From assembly GCF_000737765.1 (NCBI RefSeq), contig NZ_JPRI01000007.1, forward strand, positions 186,001 through 250,000: DNA of 64,000 nucleotides. The letters are read 5' to 3'. Below, one piece after another: positions 1 to 9,572 of the stretch. This stretch comes from Chryseobacterium vrystaatense. Lineage in GTDB: Bacteria > Bacteroidota > Bacteroidia > Flavobacteriales > Weeksellaceae. How positions within the stretch are numbered: the first letter of the stretch is position 1; each line of letters begins with the position of its first letter. The notes under the pieces are model-generated. The model was not told where the DNA came from and searched no databases. It was given only the letters and a program-made list of their open reading frames with translations. Both the position numbers and the translations under genes were made by a program.

Positions 1-1231
1 AAAGAGCAACTCCCTGTATCCGCTGATCCAGTTTCAGGTTTTCCATTTTTACCTTGTAGGTTTCTTCCTGCATGGTTTTCCATAAATGGTTTTTTTCTTT
101 CTCAGCTCCGGTGAGCCTGATTTCTGTCATCGCTTCAAATGTCTCGATCTGATGACGCTGAGCGTTTGCAAGAAGGCTGAAAGTCCTCTGATCCAAACGT
201 CTTCTTTTCTCCTCAAAAAGATTCGTCCACAGTACACTTACTGCACCGGCAACTGCAAATAGAATGAAAAGCTTCCAGTTATAATAGCATAATAATCCGC
301 CATTGACAATAAGAATGATTATGGACAGACCTGCACTTACACAGTTTTTGGTGAGAAATTCCTCTATACGCTGGTTATCATAGATCCGCTGTAAATTATC
401 TCCGCTGCTTCTGTAGTCAAAAAAAGAAAGTTTAAGCTGCATGAGTTTATCTACGAATTCATAAATGAGTTTTATACTGATATTCATACCCAGCTTAAAA
501 AGAATCCGGCTGCGAAAGAAGTCGGTTAAAATTCTGCCTGTGAATAAAACAAGCTGTCCCGCACAAATCAGAGATAATATCCCGATATCCTTTTTGGAAA
601 CAGCCCGGTCTACAACAGCCTGCGTTAATAATGGAATAGCTAATGTCAAAAGGGTAGCAGCTAAAAGAGCTGTGATAACATAAGAAATGCTCTTGTGGTC
701 ATCTACCCGTTTTAATAATGAAAAAAGATTGACAGACGGCTCCGGCTGATTTTTTGTTTGGTCAAAAGTTTTGGTCTGTTCGAGAAAGATAGCAATACCT
801 TGATTTCCGCTTCCGGGTATATTCCAATGCTCTTTAAAATCTTCAACTGTATAACGCATATTCTTTCCTAATGCAGGATTTCCTACATAGGCATGAGTTT
901 GGGTAAGATGCCATAGCACCACAAAATGATTATGATCCCAATGGAGTATGCATGGTAATGGTGCTTTTTCAAGCAGTAGTTCCAGACTTAATTCTGCAGC
1001 CAGGGTTTTAAGACCCAGTTTTTCTGCCGCATGCGTTATGCCGGATACTGAAGTTCCCTGACTGCGTACATCACAGAGGTCACGAAGATGATTGAGTGAC
1101 AGTTCCTTTCCGTAATAGGCTGTCATCATTTTAAGACAGGTCGGCCCGCAATCCATAGTGTCCAGCTGACGGAAAAAGGGATAATGTTTTTTTTTAAAGT
1201 AATGTTTAATTCTCCTTATTGTATTCTCCAT
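1..1231 (-). CDS. Peptidase C39-containing ABC exporter, N-terminal part (cut by window edge)
   Basis: The frame stays open from the ATG at 1231 to the window edge, about 410 codons. An N-terminal C39 cysteine-protease domain is visible: QLDTMDCGPTCLKMM gives catalytic Cys28, and LHWDHNHFVVLW gives His102. Hydrophobic membrane spans follow from about residue 165. The ATP-binding domain would lie beyond the window. Family knowledge: these proteins cut GG-type leader peptides and export the product (bacteriocins, lanthipeptides, other RiPPs). The start is supported by AAGG about 6 nt upstream and by the C39 domain beginning at once. It resembles the exporter at 18543-20744 but is separate from that cluster and has no precursor beside it on this side. 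Its partner genes may lie left of the window. The domain call is firm; the substrate is unknown. Confidence 0.9.
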   Translation of the reverse strand, partial: MENTIRRIKHYFKKKHYPFFRQLDTMDCGPTCLKMMTAYYGKELSLNHLRDLCDVRSQGTSVSGITHAAEKLGLKTLAAELSLELLLEKAPLPCILHWDHNHFVVLWHLTQTHAYVGNPALGKNMRYTVEDFKEHWNIPGSGNQGIAIFLEQTKTFDQTKNQPEPSVNLFSLLKRVDDHKSISYVITALLAATLLTLAIPLLTQAVVDRAVSKKDIGILSLICAGQLVLFTGRILTDFFRSRILFKLGMNISIKLIYEFVDKLMQLKLSFFDYRSSGDNLQRIYDNQRIEEFLTKNCVSAGLSIIILIVNGGLLCYYNWKLFILFAVAGAVSVLWTNLFEEKRRRLDQRTFSLLANAQRHQIETFEAMTEIRLTGAEKEKNHLWKTMQEETYKVKMENLKLDQRIQGVAL

Positions 1232-1245
1232 GTTACCTTAATCTA

Positions 1246-1287
1246 TAAATTGCAACATTGTTACTAATGCAATTGTGTTGCAATTTA
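1246..1287. promoter_or_regulatory. 12-bp inverted repeat upstream of the C39 exporter
   Basis: The arms TAAATTGCAACA (1246-1257) and TGTTGCAATTTA (1276-1287) are perfect inverted repeats 18 nt apart. The spacer holds a further GCAATTG. The left arm ends 14 nt upstream of the start codon of the exporter gene on the minus strand. It could be a dimeric operator or a 5'UTR hairpin. No run of T follows it, so a terminator is unlikely. The function is inferred from position only. Confidence 0.45.
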
Positions 1288-1531
1288 AAAAAATAATTTA
1301 AGACAACCCCTATTTCTGAAATTAATTCTGAAGATTGTGAGTAATTGAGTTTTTAGCGTTCCTTAAAGGACCTGACGGTTAATAAGGGAGAAAGATGACG
1401 TGAGAAATTTGCGCAAAGCTCTCAATAGTGTGGTTTACGCGTGATAAAGTAGCAAAGAAGAACTACAGATCAGAAATCGAACAGCTCTGAATAGTCGGGT
1501 AGAATAGCGTATACTATTGATCTTAAAAATT
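1288..1531. other. Intergenic stretch, no gene seen
   Basis: About 245 bases between the inverted repeat and the lipoprotein terminator. I see no convincing reading frame, RNA gene or further repeat here. Confidence 0.5.
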
Positions 1532-1561
1532 AAAAACTCCCGGAGATGTCCGGGAGTTTTT
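1532..1561 (-). terminator. Rho-independent terminator of the DUF4377 lipoprotein gene
   Basis: AAAAACTCCCGGA (1532-1544) pairs perfectly over 13 bp with 1549-1561 around a GATG loop. A U-rich tail follows on the minus strand. It begins 4 nt after the stop codon at 1566. Confidence 0.85.
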
Positions 1562-1565
1562 GGTA

Positions 1566-1913
1566 TTATTTCTTGGTTTTGGAAACCTCTTTAATCAATG
1601 TGTATTTGATGGAAGATCCGTCAGCTGGTGGATTAGCTATCTTTTCTGTTTTTACTTTCAATACATATTCATATCCCGGTTCATACGTAAATCCTTCAAT
1701 GTTGGTATAGAAATTAGTCCAGCTTTCTGAAGCCTTTTCTTTTACCTGCAGACATTTCATCGGTGCTACTCCTGTACAGTCTGCGGTCTCAGGTCCTACG
1801 ATGAATGTTTTTTCATCAGCTCCGGCAGTGTTAGCCGTAGTGGTACATTGTGTCATTGCGAATAGTGCTACTGCAGGAACAGCTCCCTTTAGAATTGTTG
1901 CTATAATTTTCAT
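1566..1913 (-). CDS. DUF4377 family lipoprotein
   Basis: A 115-aa protein with a lipoprotein signal: charged start MKII, a hydrophobic stretch, then the lipobox-like AMTQC with Cys23 as the lipidated residue. The mature part has the pattern CTGVAPMKCLQVKE followed by W..FY..IEGF.YEPGYEY, which I recognise as DUF4377, a small domain often found in META/HslJ-type lipoproteins. The two Cys of CTGVAPMKC could form a disulfide. No enzymatic function is known for the family. It stands alone, with its own terminator directly downstream. Confidence 0.8.
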   Translation of the reverse strand: MKIIATILKGAVPAVALFAMTQCTTTANTAGADEKTFIVGPETADCTGVAPMKCLQVKEKASESWTNFYTNIEGFTYEPGYEYVLKVKTEKIANPPADGSSIKYTLIKEVSKTKK

Positions 1914-2052
1914 AAACTTTATTTTAAAGCTTAGTTCGCAATTACTGTGCCGAAGTTTTTGACGTAGTTTTTCTATTGTTTTTTAGTTTATAATTATTTA
2001 ATTTGAGCGCCTCTTAAAATTTAACCAAAGGACAAAAACGCCAAAATATAAT

Positions 2053-4073
2053 ATGGATAATCCAATTCAAATTGAAAATTACAAAATTCAGAAACCTGAA
2101 TTATGGGCAGGAAGTATCAATGATCAGGAACTGATTGAAAAAATAAAAGATTCAGAATTTGCCCGAAAGCAGATCGATGAAGGAAGAGACTACTGCTATT
2201 TTCTCGACAAAAAACATCATACAAATAATAAAGAAAACAGCGAATACGTATGTATGGCTTATACCCTGAATGAGCCGGGAACCCTTGAACGTGCGTCTGT
2301 TTCAGAAGTTATTGTAGAGGAAAATGAAATATACAGCATTCACCGGATCAGTGTTTTGAGAGACGGTGTTCTGATCGATAAGATTCCGGATACCAACATC
2401 AAAGTACTGGACAGCGAAAACCAAAGCAGCGGCGGTATACTGAGCAGTAATAAAAAGATCAATATTACCATTAAAGATCTGAGGCTTTATGATGTTCTTA
2501 TCATGGAAGATTCAAGGTGTAAAGCCTTTACGGAACGTGATTTTCTGAGAAAAGAATTCTCCAAATATGTTTGGGTAAGTCCTGATAATTACTGGGCATA
2601 CGGAAGCTTTAAGTTTACCTTCATTAATGAACGCGAACAGAATATTGTCTGTAAAAAACCTTTTTCAGAGATGAACAGGGGAACGTTCTGGAACCTGAAA
2701 TCTTTTATCTGAAGAAAGGAGAACAATTCGTTATCGACGAAGAAAATTACATTAATCCGGTTGATGCAGGCAGAGAGATTTTTCCTTTTATAGATTTTGC
2801 TACAGAAAACAGCTGGAAAGAACTTTCCAATTACATTGTCCCGATCTATGATGATGTTTTTAATAAATTTTCTCTGAAAGATTTTGCACCCAACCTTGTC
2901 GAAAAGCTGGATGCGTTGAATAGCCAGGATGAAAAGCTTCAGTTTGCTATAGAATATGTACAGAATCATATTTACTATATTTTCAATGCGGATGAAATGA
3001 ATGGGCACAAGCCACAGGAACCCTCTGTCACCTATGAAAATAAGCAGGGGGACTGCAAAGCCAAATGTGTTTTGCTTAAGGTGATTTTAGATTATATTGG
3101 AGTGGAAGCATCGGTAGTTCTTGTTAATTTCAATACAGATTATTATATCAAATACTATCTGCCGTCGCTGTTGAGTTTTAATCATGTCATTATAAAAATT
3201 CAGTATAAAGGACAGGAGTATTTTGTGGATACCACCATCCGTGATGAATTCGGGCTGATTGAAAACAGAGGATTCATTTACTTTATGCATTATCTGGAAG
3301 TGAAAGCTGATCAGGTGCTTCAGGAAAGAAAATCATATCAATTTCCATATTGGTGTATTGATGAAAAGGCTGAATTTAATGTACAGAATACAACAGGTAC
3401 ACTGAAACTGACCACAACCTATAAAGGGAACCGGGCCAATGCGATGAGAAGGTATTTTAAAAACACCAATAAACGGGAAATCGTAGACAGCTGGAACAGT
3501 TTCCTTTTTTATGTTCTTAATTATTCTAATGACCGGAACGGTACCGATGTCAGAAATATTTTTAAAGATGCATCCATCGATATTGTAAGTGATGATAAAA
3601 AATTAAATGAATTCAAGATCCATTATACTTCTACCGTAGAGAATCCTTATTATGTAGATCCTCAGAACAATCGTTTTCTGATGTATTTTGACAGAAATAT
3701 CATCAAGGCCAGTGCAAGGGATTTTATGCATAAAGATCTTCCCTTCTGGCATAATTTCGACCGCGAAAAGTACGAGATCAGTTTGTTTACGGACCAAAAG
3801 ATTGATACCGAAGAAAAATATACGATTCAGGAAAGTACCATAAGCAACCCGTATTTCGATTATAAAAGCCGTAAAAAGATTACTAAAAACGGAGCAACAG
3901 TTTCAATAGAGTACGATCCTTTAGTGAATCTGGAAATCCCACAGGATCAGTTTGAGGCATTTCGGGAAGATCACCATCAGGTGGCTGACAGCAACTTTGG
4001 TTTGGGGATTGATATTATAGAGCCCGGTTTAATGAATATGCTCAAGTTTAGCTTTAAAAAGAGGTTTAAGTAA
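2053..4073 (+). pseudogene. DUF3857/transglutaminase-domain protein, split by a frameshift
   Basis: Two reading frames together make one protein of about 670 aa. The first (2053-2712, 219 aa) is a DUF3857-like N-terminal half and ends in an unnatural tail. From about 2661 the sense continues in the -1 frame (FFRDEQGNVLEPEIFYLKKG), joining the downstream frame that runs to 4073. The switch lies at a run of six A (2653-2658); seven A would restore one frame. The second part has a transglutaminase-like core: GDCKAKCVLL (nucleophile Cys), FNHVIIKI (His) and YFVDTTIRDE (Asp). No signal peptide is seen at ATG 2053. It could be a real mutation, an assembly error in a homopolymer, or slippage. If taken as two genes, the second would start near 2916, which cuts the domain. 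Confidence 0.75.
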
Positions 4074-4079
4074 TTTTAT

Positions 4080-4120
4080 ATTTGATATTTCGGCGGCCGG
4101 AGGCCGCCGAAATATCAAAT
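4080..4120. repeat. Perfect GC-rich 19-bp palindrome with 3-nt loop
   Basis: Arms 4080-4098 and 4102-4120 are exact reverse complements around GGA. The centre CGGCGGCC is far richer in GC than its surroundings, while the outer part is AT-rich (TTTGATATTT). It lies 7 nt after the stop of the transglutaminase gene and before the next gene. It could act as a terminator or mRNA-stabilising hairpin, though no T run follows. It may also be a mobile REP-like palindrome. Confidence 0.7.
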
Positions 4121-4144
4121 TATCCTAAGCCTGAAATTAATAAA

Positions 4145-4615
4145 ATGATTGTATTAATGATGAAGAGACTATGCACAGGAATCATGTTAATGGCAACGAC
4201 TTCCATTTTGAATGCCCAGAACTTAAAGAAGGAAGATGTCACAGGATTCTGGAAACTCAAAGAATCCGGATTTTATGAAAATCAGAAAAAAGTGATCAAA
4301 GATTTTGATGACTGCCGTCTGATGAGAAATTATGCCATCCGGGATGATGGTTTTGCCGTCTATAATTATACAGAAGGAAGCTCTGGTAATTGTATGCCTT
4401 CCGAACCAAGGCTTTCATTCTGGAGGATCGTGGAAGACAGGCTGCAGTTTTATGCAGGAGATCAGATTTTAGAAGAGGTAAGGGTTACATTCAACAAGGA
4501 TAAAACGATTACATTATCCACCTACAAACCTGAACAGATTAAAGTGGATGGGGATCGCTTAGCCGAGAAAATAATCAATACCATTCATTACGATATCCTG
4601 GAGAAAAAGGATTAA
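4145..4615 (+). CDS. Secreted lipocalin-like protein
   Basis: A frame opens from a TTG at 4082, but that would translate the palindrome. I place the start at ATG 4145, with ATG 4157 or 4160 also possible, because a signal peptide begins there: MMKRLCTGIMLMATTSILNAQ, with cleavage likely after NAQ. The mature part begins LKKEDVTGFWKLKESGFYE and has alternating short strands, in the style of small lipocalin-like domains (VxGxW near the N-terminus). Two Cys (DDCRLM, GNCMP) may form a disulfide in the periplasm. The specific function is unknown. It follows the transglutaminase gene on the same strand and may share its transcript. Confidence 0.7.
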   Translation: MIVLMMKRLCTGIMLMATTSILNAQNLKKEDVTGFWKLKESGFYENQKKVIKDFDDCRLMRNYAIRDDGFAVYNYTEGSSGNCMPSEPRLSFWRIVEDRLQFYAGDQILEEVRVTFNKDKTITLSTYKPEQIKVDGDRLAEKIINTIHYDILEKKD

Positions 4616-4806
4616 TTTATGGGCAATCTTCAAATTTGGAGATCTTTCGATTCACCTTTTTAACGCTAGCAAATTTTGCAGGTTTTTACGCATTCAGTAT
4701 TAGGAATCATTAGATTTTCATAAAACTAATGTGTACTTCGAGTATTTATATAACTTAAAAAAATAACGTAAGTGTTCAATGACTTTTGCGGCAGAAATCA
4801 CAGTAA

Positions 4807-5169
4807 TTAAGCCCCTTCAGAGTCCTCAGTTTCCTTAGGTACAGGAGCAATTCCTCTGAATTTCTGTTTACCAATCAACAGTTCAAAAAACAGTCTGAAA
4901 TCTGAAATCAGTGACCATAAAGGATATTTAAAAGTGGCAGGTTTATTTTTTTCAATGACGGCATGGCTGAACCAGGCAAAGCCATATCCGAAGATCGGAA
5001 TATACCAAAGAAACCTTTCTTTTCCGGAACTGATTACATACCAGATTACCAGAAATACGAGAAGTGTTCCTATAAAATGAAAGATCCGGGTTCCTGTTTT
5101 ACTGTGTTCGGTAAGATAAAACTGATAAAATTCTCCGTAAGTTTTTATTCGCTCTGACATGGCTGACAT
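4807..5169 (-). CDS. Mpo1/DUF962-family membrane protein
   Basis: A 120-aa protein with the DUF962 pattern: FYQFYLTEHSKTGTRIFHFIG at the N-terminus, two hydrophobic spans (about residues 32-48 and 56-72), then PIFGYGFAWFSHAVIEKN.PATFKYPLWS..SD. The spaced His residues (EH, FH, SH) match those conserved in the family. In yeast, Mpo1 is an iron-dependent dioxygenase in alpha-oxidation of 2-hydroxy fatty acids. Whether the bacterial member does the same is inference. The start could be 5169 or the in-frame ATG at 5160. Confidence 0.85.
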   Translation of the reverse strand: MSAMSERIKTYGEFYQFYLTEHSKTGTRIFHFIGTLLVFLVIWYVISSGKERFLWYIPIFGYGFAWFSHAVIEKNKPATFKYPLWSLISDFRLFFELLIGKQKFRGIAPVPKETEDSEGA

Positions 5170-5241
5170 AGTTTATAGTTCCTATAGACACCTATGCAAT
5201 AATTCTGCCGATTTAATCCAAAAGCAGAAGGTATAGAAGCA

Positions 5242-5279
5242 AAAAGGCAAATTTGCTGATTTGCAAACTTGCCTTTTTA
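5242..5279 (-). terminator. Terminator hairpin of the amino-acid permease gene
   Basis: AAAAAGGCAA (5242-5251) pairs with TTGCCTTTTT (5270-5279), with extra inner pairing of GCAAA and TTTGC. The A/T-flanked arms make it usable from both strands. It lies 25 nt after the permease stop codon. Confidence 0.8.
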
Positions 5280-5303
5280 TTATACTTATTCGTATCAGTT
5301 TAT

Positions 5304-6980
5304 TTATACGTTTTCTTTTCTAAGTTTACTGTTTCTGTAACCGTAGCAGAAATAGATGATCAGACCCAGGGCAAACCAGAGCCCGAACCAGAACCAGTTT
5401 TCATGACTCATTCCCGTCAGAAGGTATAGGCAAGAACTTAAACCGATAAGAGGGATCAGAGAGAAATTTTTGATAAAGGTGAACACACACAGCACTAGAT
5501 TAATCAGAATGAAAACACATATAGAAGCTCTGAATTCACCTTCTTTAGGAGCGTTCCAGTCTGTTAGATTATTGAAAAACTCAGGCTGCCATACATAGAA
5601 ACCAATTAATCCACCGATGAAAATAACCGGGAAAATAATTTTACCATTGATATAAGGAAGGTGGAATCTACCCTTGATTTTCTGTTTTGCAGGAAGCATT
5701 AAAACTCCGGCACAAACCAGTACAAAGGCGAAGATGGTTCCAATACTTGTAAAATCAAGAATGAATGTTTTATCCGTAAACAGAATCGGAACTCCTACTG
5801 CAATCCCTGTAACAATCGTGGCAAATGAAGGTGTTTTATATTTTGGATGTACGGTCTTGAATTTTTCAGGCATCAATCCGTCACGGCTCATGGCATACCA
5901 GATTCTTGGCTGTCCCATCTGGAATACCAGTAGTACGGTCGTAATAGCGACAATAGCTACAAAAGAAACTACCAGTTCCATCCAGGCCACATTCGCATTT
6001 GATTTTTCGAATATAAATGAAAGGGGATCTCCGATACCGTCAAACTTTCTGTAATCCACCATTCCTGTTAATACCAGCGTTAAAGCAATATAAATTACCG
6101 TACACAGTACAAGGGAAATGATCATTCCTTTCGGAAGCGTTTTCTGGGGATCTTTGGTCTCTTCAGAAAGGACACTTAAAGCATCAAAACCTATATAGGC
6201 AAAGAAAACTCCCGAAACCGCACTCATTACTCCTGCAAAACCATTAGGCATGAATGAAGCGACCTGCGTTTCCGGATTTACTGGCGTCCAGTTATCCGTA
6301 TTGATGTAAGCAAAGCCTACCAGGATCACCAGAACAATAACGGCTAGTTTTAGAATAACTAAAGAATTATTGAAGTTTTTACTTTCTTTTACCCCTACAT
6401 AGCACAGCCATGTGATAAGTCCGTTGATCACCAATGCAGGAAGGTCAACGATGAACTTTAAGCTGCCGATCAGCGGTGCCGTATTCCAGGCGCTTAACAG
6501 TTCTTTATTCTCAGAACCGTATTGAAAGGCTTTACGAGCTTCCGTATAACTGCAGGTAAGGTAATCGGGAATATGCATTCCCAGACGTTCTAAAAAGCTG
6601 GTGAAATAGTCTGACCAGGAAAAGGCTACATAAATATTCCCGAAAGAATATTCCATGATCAGGGCCCATCCGATCACCCATGCAATCAATTCACCGAAGC
6701 TGGCGTAAGCATAGGTATAGGCAGAACCGGCTGTAGGAATTCTGCTGGCAAATTCAGCATAACATAATGCAGTGAAACCACAGGCAAAACCACAAATTAA
6801 ATACAGTAGAATAACTCCGGGGCCACCTCTAAAAACTGCTTCGCCTAAACTGCTGAAACTTCCTGCTCCAATAATGGCCGCTATACCAAAAAAAACGATA
6901 TCCCAAACACCTAGAACCCTTAAAAGGCTGGTCGATGTATCTGTTTCTGAATAGTTTTTCCTTCTGAAAAGTTGATTCAT
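5304..6980 (-). CDS. APC-superfamily amino-acid permease (CAT-like)
   Basis: A 558-aa integral membrane protein with about 12-14 hydrophobic spans. The first span holds GVWDIVFFGIAAIIGAGSF, the glycine-rich substrate and ion site of APC transporters (GxG near GAGSF). CGFACGFTALCYAEFASRIP follows, the usual signature after span 2. SAYTYAYASFGELIAWVIGW and SVLSEETKDPQKTLPKG also match cationic amino-acid transporter (CAT) style permeases. It likely imports an amino acid with protons at the inner membrane; the substrate cannot be read from sequence. It is monocistronic, with its own terminator. Confidence 0.88.
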   Translation of the reverse strand: MNQLFRRKNYSETDTSTSLLRVLGVWDIVFFGIAAIIGAGSFSSLGEAVFRGGPGVILLYLICGFACGFTALCYAEFASRIPTAGSAYTYAYASFGELIAWVIGWALIMEYSFGNIYVAFSWSDYFTSFLERLGMHIPDYLTCSYTEARKAFQYGSENKELLSAWNTAPLIGSLKFIVDLPALVINGLITWLCYVGVKESKNFNNSLVILKLAVIVLVILVGFAYINTDNWTPVNPETQVASFMPNGFAGVMSAVSGVFFAYIGFDALSVLSEETKDPQKTLPKGMIISLVLCTVIYIALTLVLTGMVDYRKFDGIGDPLSFIFEKSNANVAWMELVVSFVAIVAITTVLLVFQMGQPRIWYAMSRDGLMPEKFKTVHPKYKTPSFATIVTGIAVGVPILFTDKTFILDFTSIGTIFAFVLVCAGVLMLPAKQKIKGRFHLPYINGKIIFPVIFIGGLIGFYVWQPEFFNNLTDWNAPKEGEFRASICVFILINLVLCVFTFIKNFSLIPLIGLSSCLYLLTGMSHENWFWFGLWFALGLIIYFCYGYRNSKLRKENV

Positions 6981-7094
6981 TCAATATTTATATTTGAGTT
7001 TGAAAAAAAGCAAATGTAATCATTTTTTATTTTGGTGTTGGGTGTAATCATAATATTTCGTTAAAAAGGCTGAGGTTATAAGGGTTAAAAGCCT

Positions 7095-9335
7095 TTATTC
7101 TTGGTAAATAGGTATTTCTACATAGCTGTCATTGTACCACTTAATTTCCAGTGGCTCACCGGAATCCCTGATCGTTTCATCACTTACATCTTTTCCGGTT
7201 CCGTAATTGATCTGCCAGCTTGAATTTTTATTAACACCGACCAGCAGCACCAGTTTGCTTCCTTTTTCTATTTTTTTGCTGATGATTATTGAATTGTTTA
7301 TTGGGATCTGTTCTGTTTTTCCTGGTTCAAGGAGCTGGCGGACTTCATTGTTTTTTGCATAGCTCGCTCTTACAAGGTGAGAGGATAATAAAAAGGACTT
7401 GCCATCCGGTTTTATCTGGTATAAATAAGCTTCCGTATCAAAATCTTTCTTGTTGATGGAGACATTGAAAAATCCGGACATATTTCCACTGATGATAAGA
7501 TCTTTGTCTAAAACTTCACTTTCAAAATAAAGAGAAGTGGTAGTTTTGAGGCTGTCTATTTTGCTTACTGCGTGATACAGGTCTTTTTGATCCCGATTTT
7601 TAAAATCCACGGTTTGTCTGATGAAATTTTTCGCAGCAGGTTTATTAAATACGGATGAATGGTTCTTATGATCCTGAAGGTAAAACTTAACCGTTGAGGT
7701 ATGCATTTTTTCAAGGCTTGAAACATGTTTCCATGTATTGGTATTCATCACCTGAAAGTTGACCCTGTCTTTTAACAGAGCAGGCTTCTTGCCGTTTTTC
7801 AGAATATAATCAAACCAGGAAAAAGCAAGATCGTCAATACTTATCCGGGCTGCGGGATCGATTGGGTTCCCGTTAACGTATGTAAATCCATAACTCTGTG
7901 CACCGCCATGATCATATGGGCCTATCACCAGATAATGATTTGCATTTTTGTTATACTGATGATGTTGTTTAAAATAATACATGGCTCCGATCTGATCATC
8001 ATCATAATATCCGGTTGTCGTCAGGATAGGAATATTGATCCTGGCAAAATCCTCTTTGTAAGGAACCATTTTCTGCCAGTAGGTATCGTAGCCTGGATGA
8101 TCCAGCCATCTCTGAAATATCTTACTTGGTTTACCACTGATGGTATCCAAAGCTCTGAACGATTTTCCACTTTTGTACCATGCCGTATTAATAGAATCCC
8201 ACTTCGATGAATTGTTGAAGTCTGCTTCGTCAGTGAGCTTATTATTAGTCACATACTGAATCCATTGCAACATATAGTTCATGAAGATATTGTTTTGGGC
8301 AGGGTAGTCTATTCCGATTCCGACTGCCACCTGTGGAACAATAGTTTTTAACGCAGGATGTAATTTTTTTACCGCTGCCCACTGGCTGAATCCCAGATAA
8401 CTTCCACCAATCATTCCGACTTTGCCATTGCTCCAGGGCTGTCTGCTGACCCAGTCAATCACCTCATAAATATCCTGAGATTCATGCTCGAAAGGATTGT
8501 TCTCATCATTGCTGTTTCTTTTGCCACGGGTATTCACAACGGCACCTACATAATTATATACCGCTGCTCTTTTCCCGAAAAGTGGATCAAATGAGCCGGC
8601 ATAGATATTATTCGTGAGAATAACAGGAAGGGGAGACGTGTTTTCTTTTTTTCTGACGATGGTGATCGTTAAAGTATTCCCATTCTTTGTTTTCAGATCC
8701 TTGGTTTCAGTAATGAATTTTTCCGCGTCTTTTGATGCTGCCAATTGTATAATCTGAGGCTTAGTGGAGGAGAAGGTTTTGTAATTCAGATAACTTCTGC
8801 ATAAAGCCAGAGCTGATGCGTAATCTATGCTGTCTTTATCCTTTTGCTTGTCGAGTGTTTTGTGCAGGGTTTTTCTGGCATCTATGACGTCTCCGTCTAC
8901 TGCTATGCCTACTTTGGTCGCCAGTTGATCAGAAAGGCTTTCGTACTTTTTATTGAACGCTTTTTGAAGTGCATTGGAAAAAGAAATGTTTTCTTTCTCT
9001 TCGATTACTTTGGCCATACTGTAAAATTCATAAAGAATGAATTTATTCCCCGCCATATTATTGGCGGCATATTCGTTGCGGTAATCTGCTAGAGTGGCAA
9101 TCGATTTTTTATAATCTTTAGCGACCATCTGTAAACGCAGAAGATGATCCAGATATGTAAGTCTCTTGTCTTTTTTAAGCTTCAGTAACGTCGGCTGGGA
9201 CATTAGTTTGGTGGCAAGCAGAGCAATTTGTTTTTCCAGAACCAAAGAGTCATTTACTGCAGTTTTCGGAAAGTAAAGTTTCTGAGCCTGTAGCATATTG
9301 ACACATATTAATGCTAAAAGTATTTTAATTTTCAT
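7095..9335 (-). CDS. Secreted CocE/NonD-family serine hydrolase (X-Pro dipeptidyl-peptidase-like)
   Basis: A 746-aa protein with signal peptide MKIKILLALICVNMLQAQ. Residues about 20-200 are a helical region. An alpha/beta-hydrolase domain follows with nucleophile motif GMIGGSYLGFS (Ser312), an acid in TTGYYDDDQ and His in GPYDHGGAQ. The C-terminal ~200 residues form a jelly-roll of the X-Pro dipeptidyl-peptidase C type (DLIISGNMSGFFNVSI). The family includes alpha-amino-acid ester hydrolases, cocaine esterase and Xaa-Pro peptidases. Substrate unknown. It is probably periplasmic or secreted. It is transcribed divergently from the TPR gene at 9573. Confidence 0.87.
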   Translation of the reverse strand: MKIKILLALICVNMLQAQKLYFPKTAVNDSLVLEKQIALLATKLMSQPTLLKLKKDKRLTYLDHLLRLQMVAKDYKKSIATLADYRNEYAANNMAGNKFILYEFYSMAKVIEEKENISFSNALQKAFNKKYESLSDQLATKVGIAVDGDVIDARKTLHKTLDKQKDKDSIDYASALALCRSYLNYKTFSSTKPQIIQLAASKDAEKFITETKDLKTKNGNTLTITIVRKKENTSPLPVILTNNIYAGSFDPLFGKRAAVYNYVGAVVNTRGKRNSNDENNPFEHESQDIYEVIDWVSRQPWSNGKVGMIGGSYLGFSQWAAVKKLHPALKTIVPQVAVGIGIDYPAQNNIFMNYMLQWIQYVTNNKLTDEADFNNSSKWDSINTAWYKSGKSFRALDTISGKPSKIFQRWLDHPGYDTYWQKMVPYKEDFARINIPILTTTGYYDDDQIGAMYYFKQHHQYNKNANHYLVIGPYDHGGAQSYGFTYVNGNPIDPAARISIDDLAFSWFDYILKNGKKPALLKDRVNFQVMNTNTWKHVSSLEKMHTSTVKFYLQDHKNHSSVFNKPAAKNFIRQTVDFKNRDQKDLYHAVSKIDSLKTTTSLYFESEVLDKDLIISGNMSGFFNVSINKKDFDTEAYLYQIKPDGKSFLLSSHLVRASYAKNNEVRQLLEPGKTEQIPINNSIIISKKIEKGSKLVLLVGVNKNSSWQINYGTGKDVSDETIRDSGEPLEIKWYNDSYVEIPIYQE

Positions 9336-9572
9336 GTAATGGTATGTTTTTAGCTGGTGTAGAAAGAGAATTCAGTCAAAATATTTTTTTGATGATTCCC
9401 AATTGATATTCACTCAGGTTTTTATGATACTAAAGTAATCATTTTTTATCATCAAATAGTGAAATGTATTCAATTGTTAATTTATGTTATTAAACCTTTA
9501 AAACTTGCTTAAACAATAAGTTTTTAATATTTTCGTTAACTTATAAGACTAATCTTTTTATTCAGAAAAAGA

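Noticed and set aside
2645..2665. Programmed -1 frameshift in the transglutaminase gene
   Set aside because: The base before the A run is T, so the classic X-XXY-YYZ slip does not fit (P-site would read TAA). A single-tRNA slip on A6 is possible but unproven, so a lesion or assembly error is preferred.
2589..3008. 139-aa minus-strand frame
   Set aside because: It is antisense to the transglutaminase gene over its frameshift site and has shadow-like composition.
4082..4144. N-terminal extension of the lipocalin-like gene from TTG 4082
   Set aside because: It would translate the GC palindrome and push the signal peptide inside the protein.
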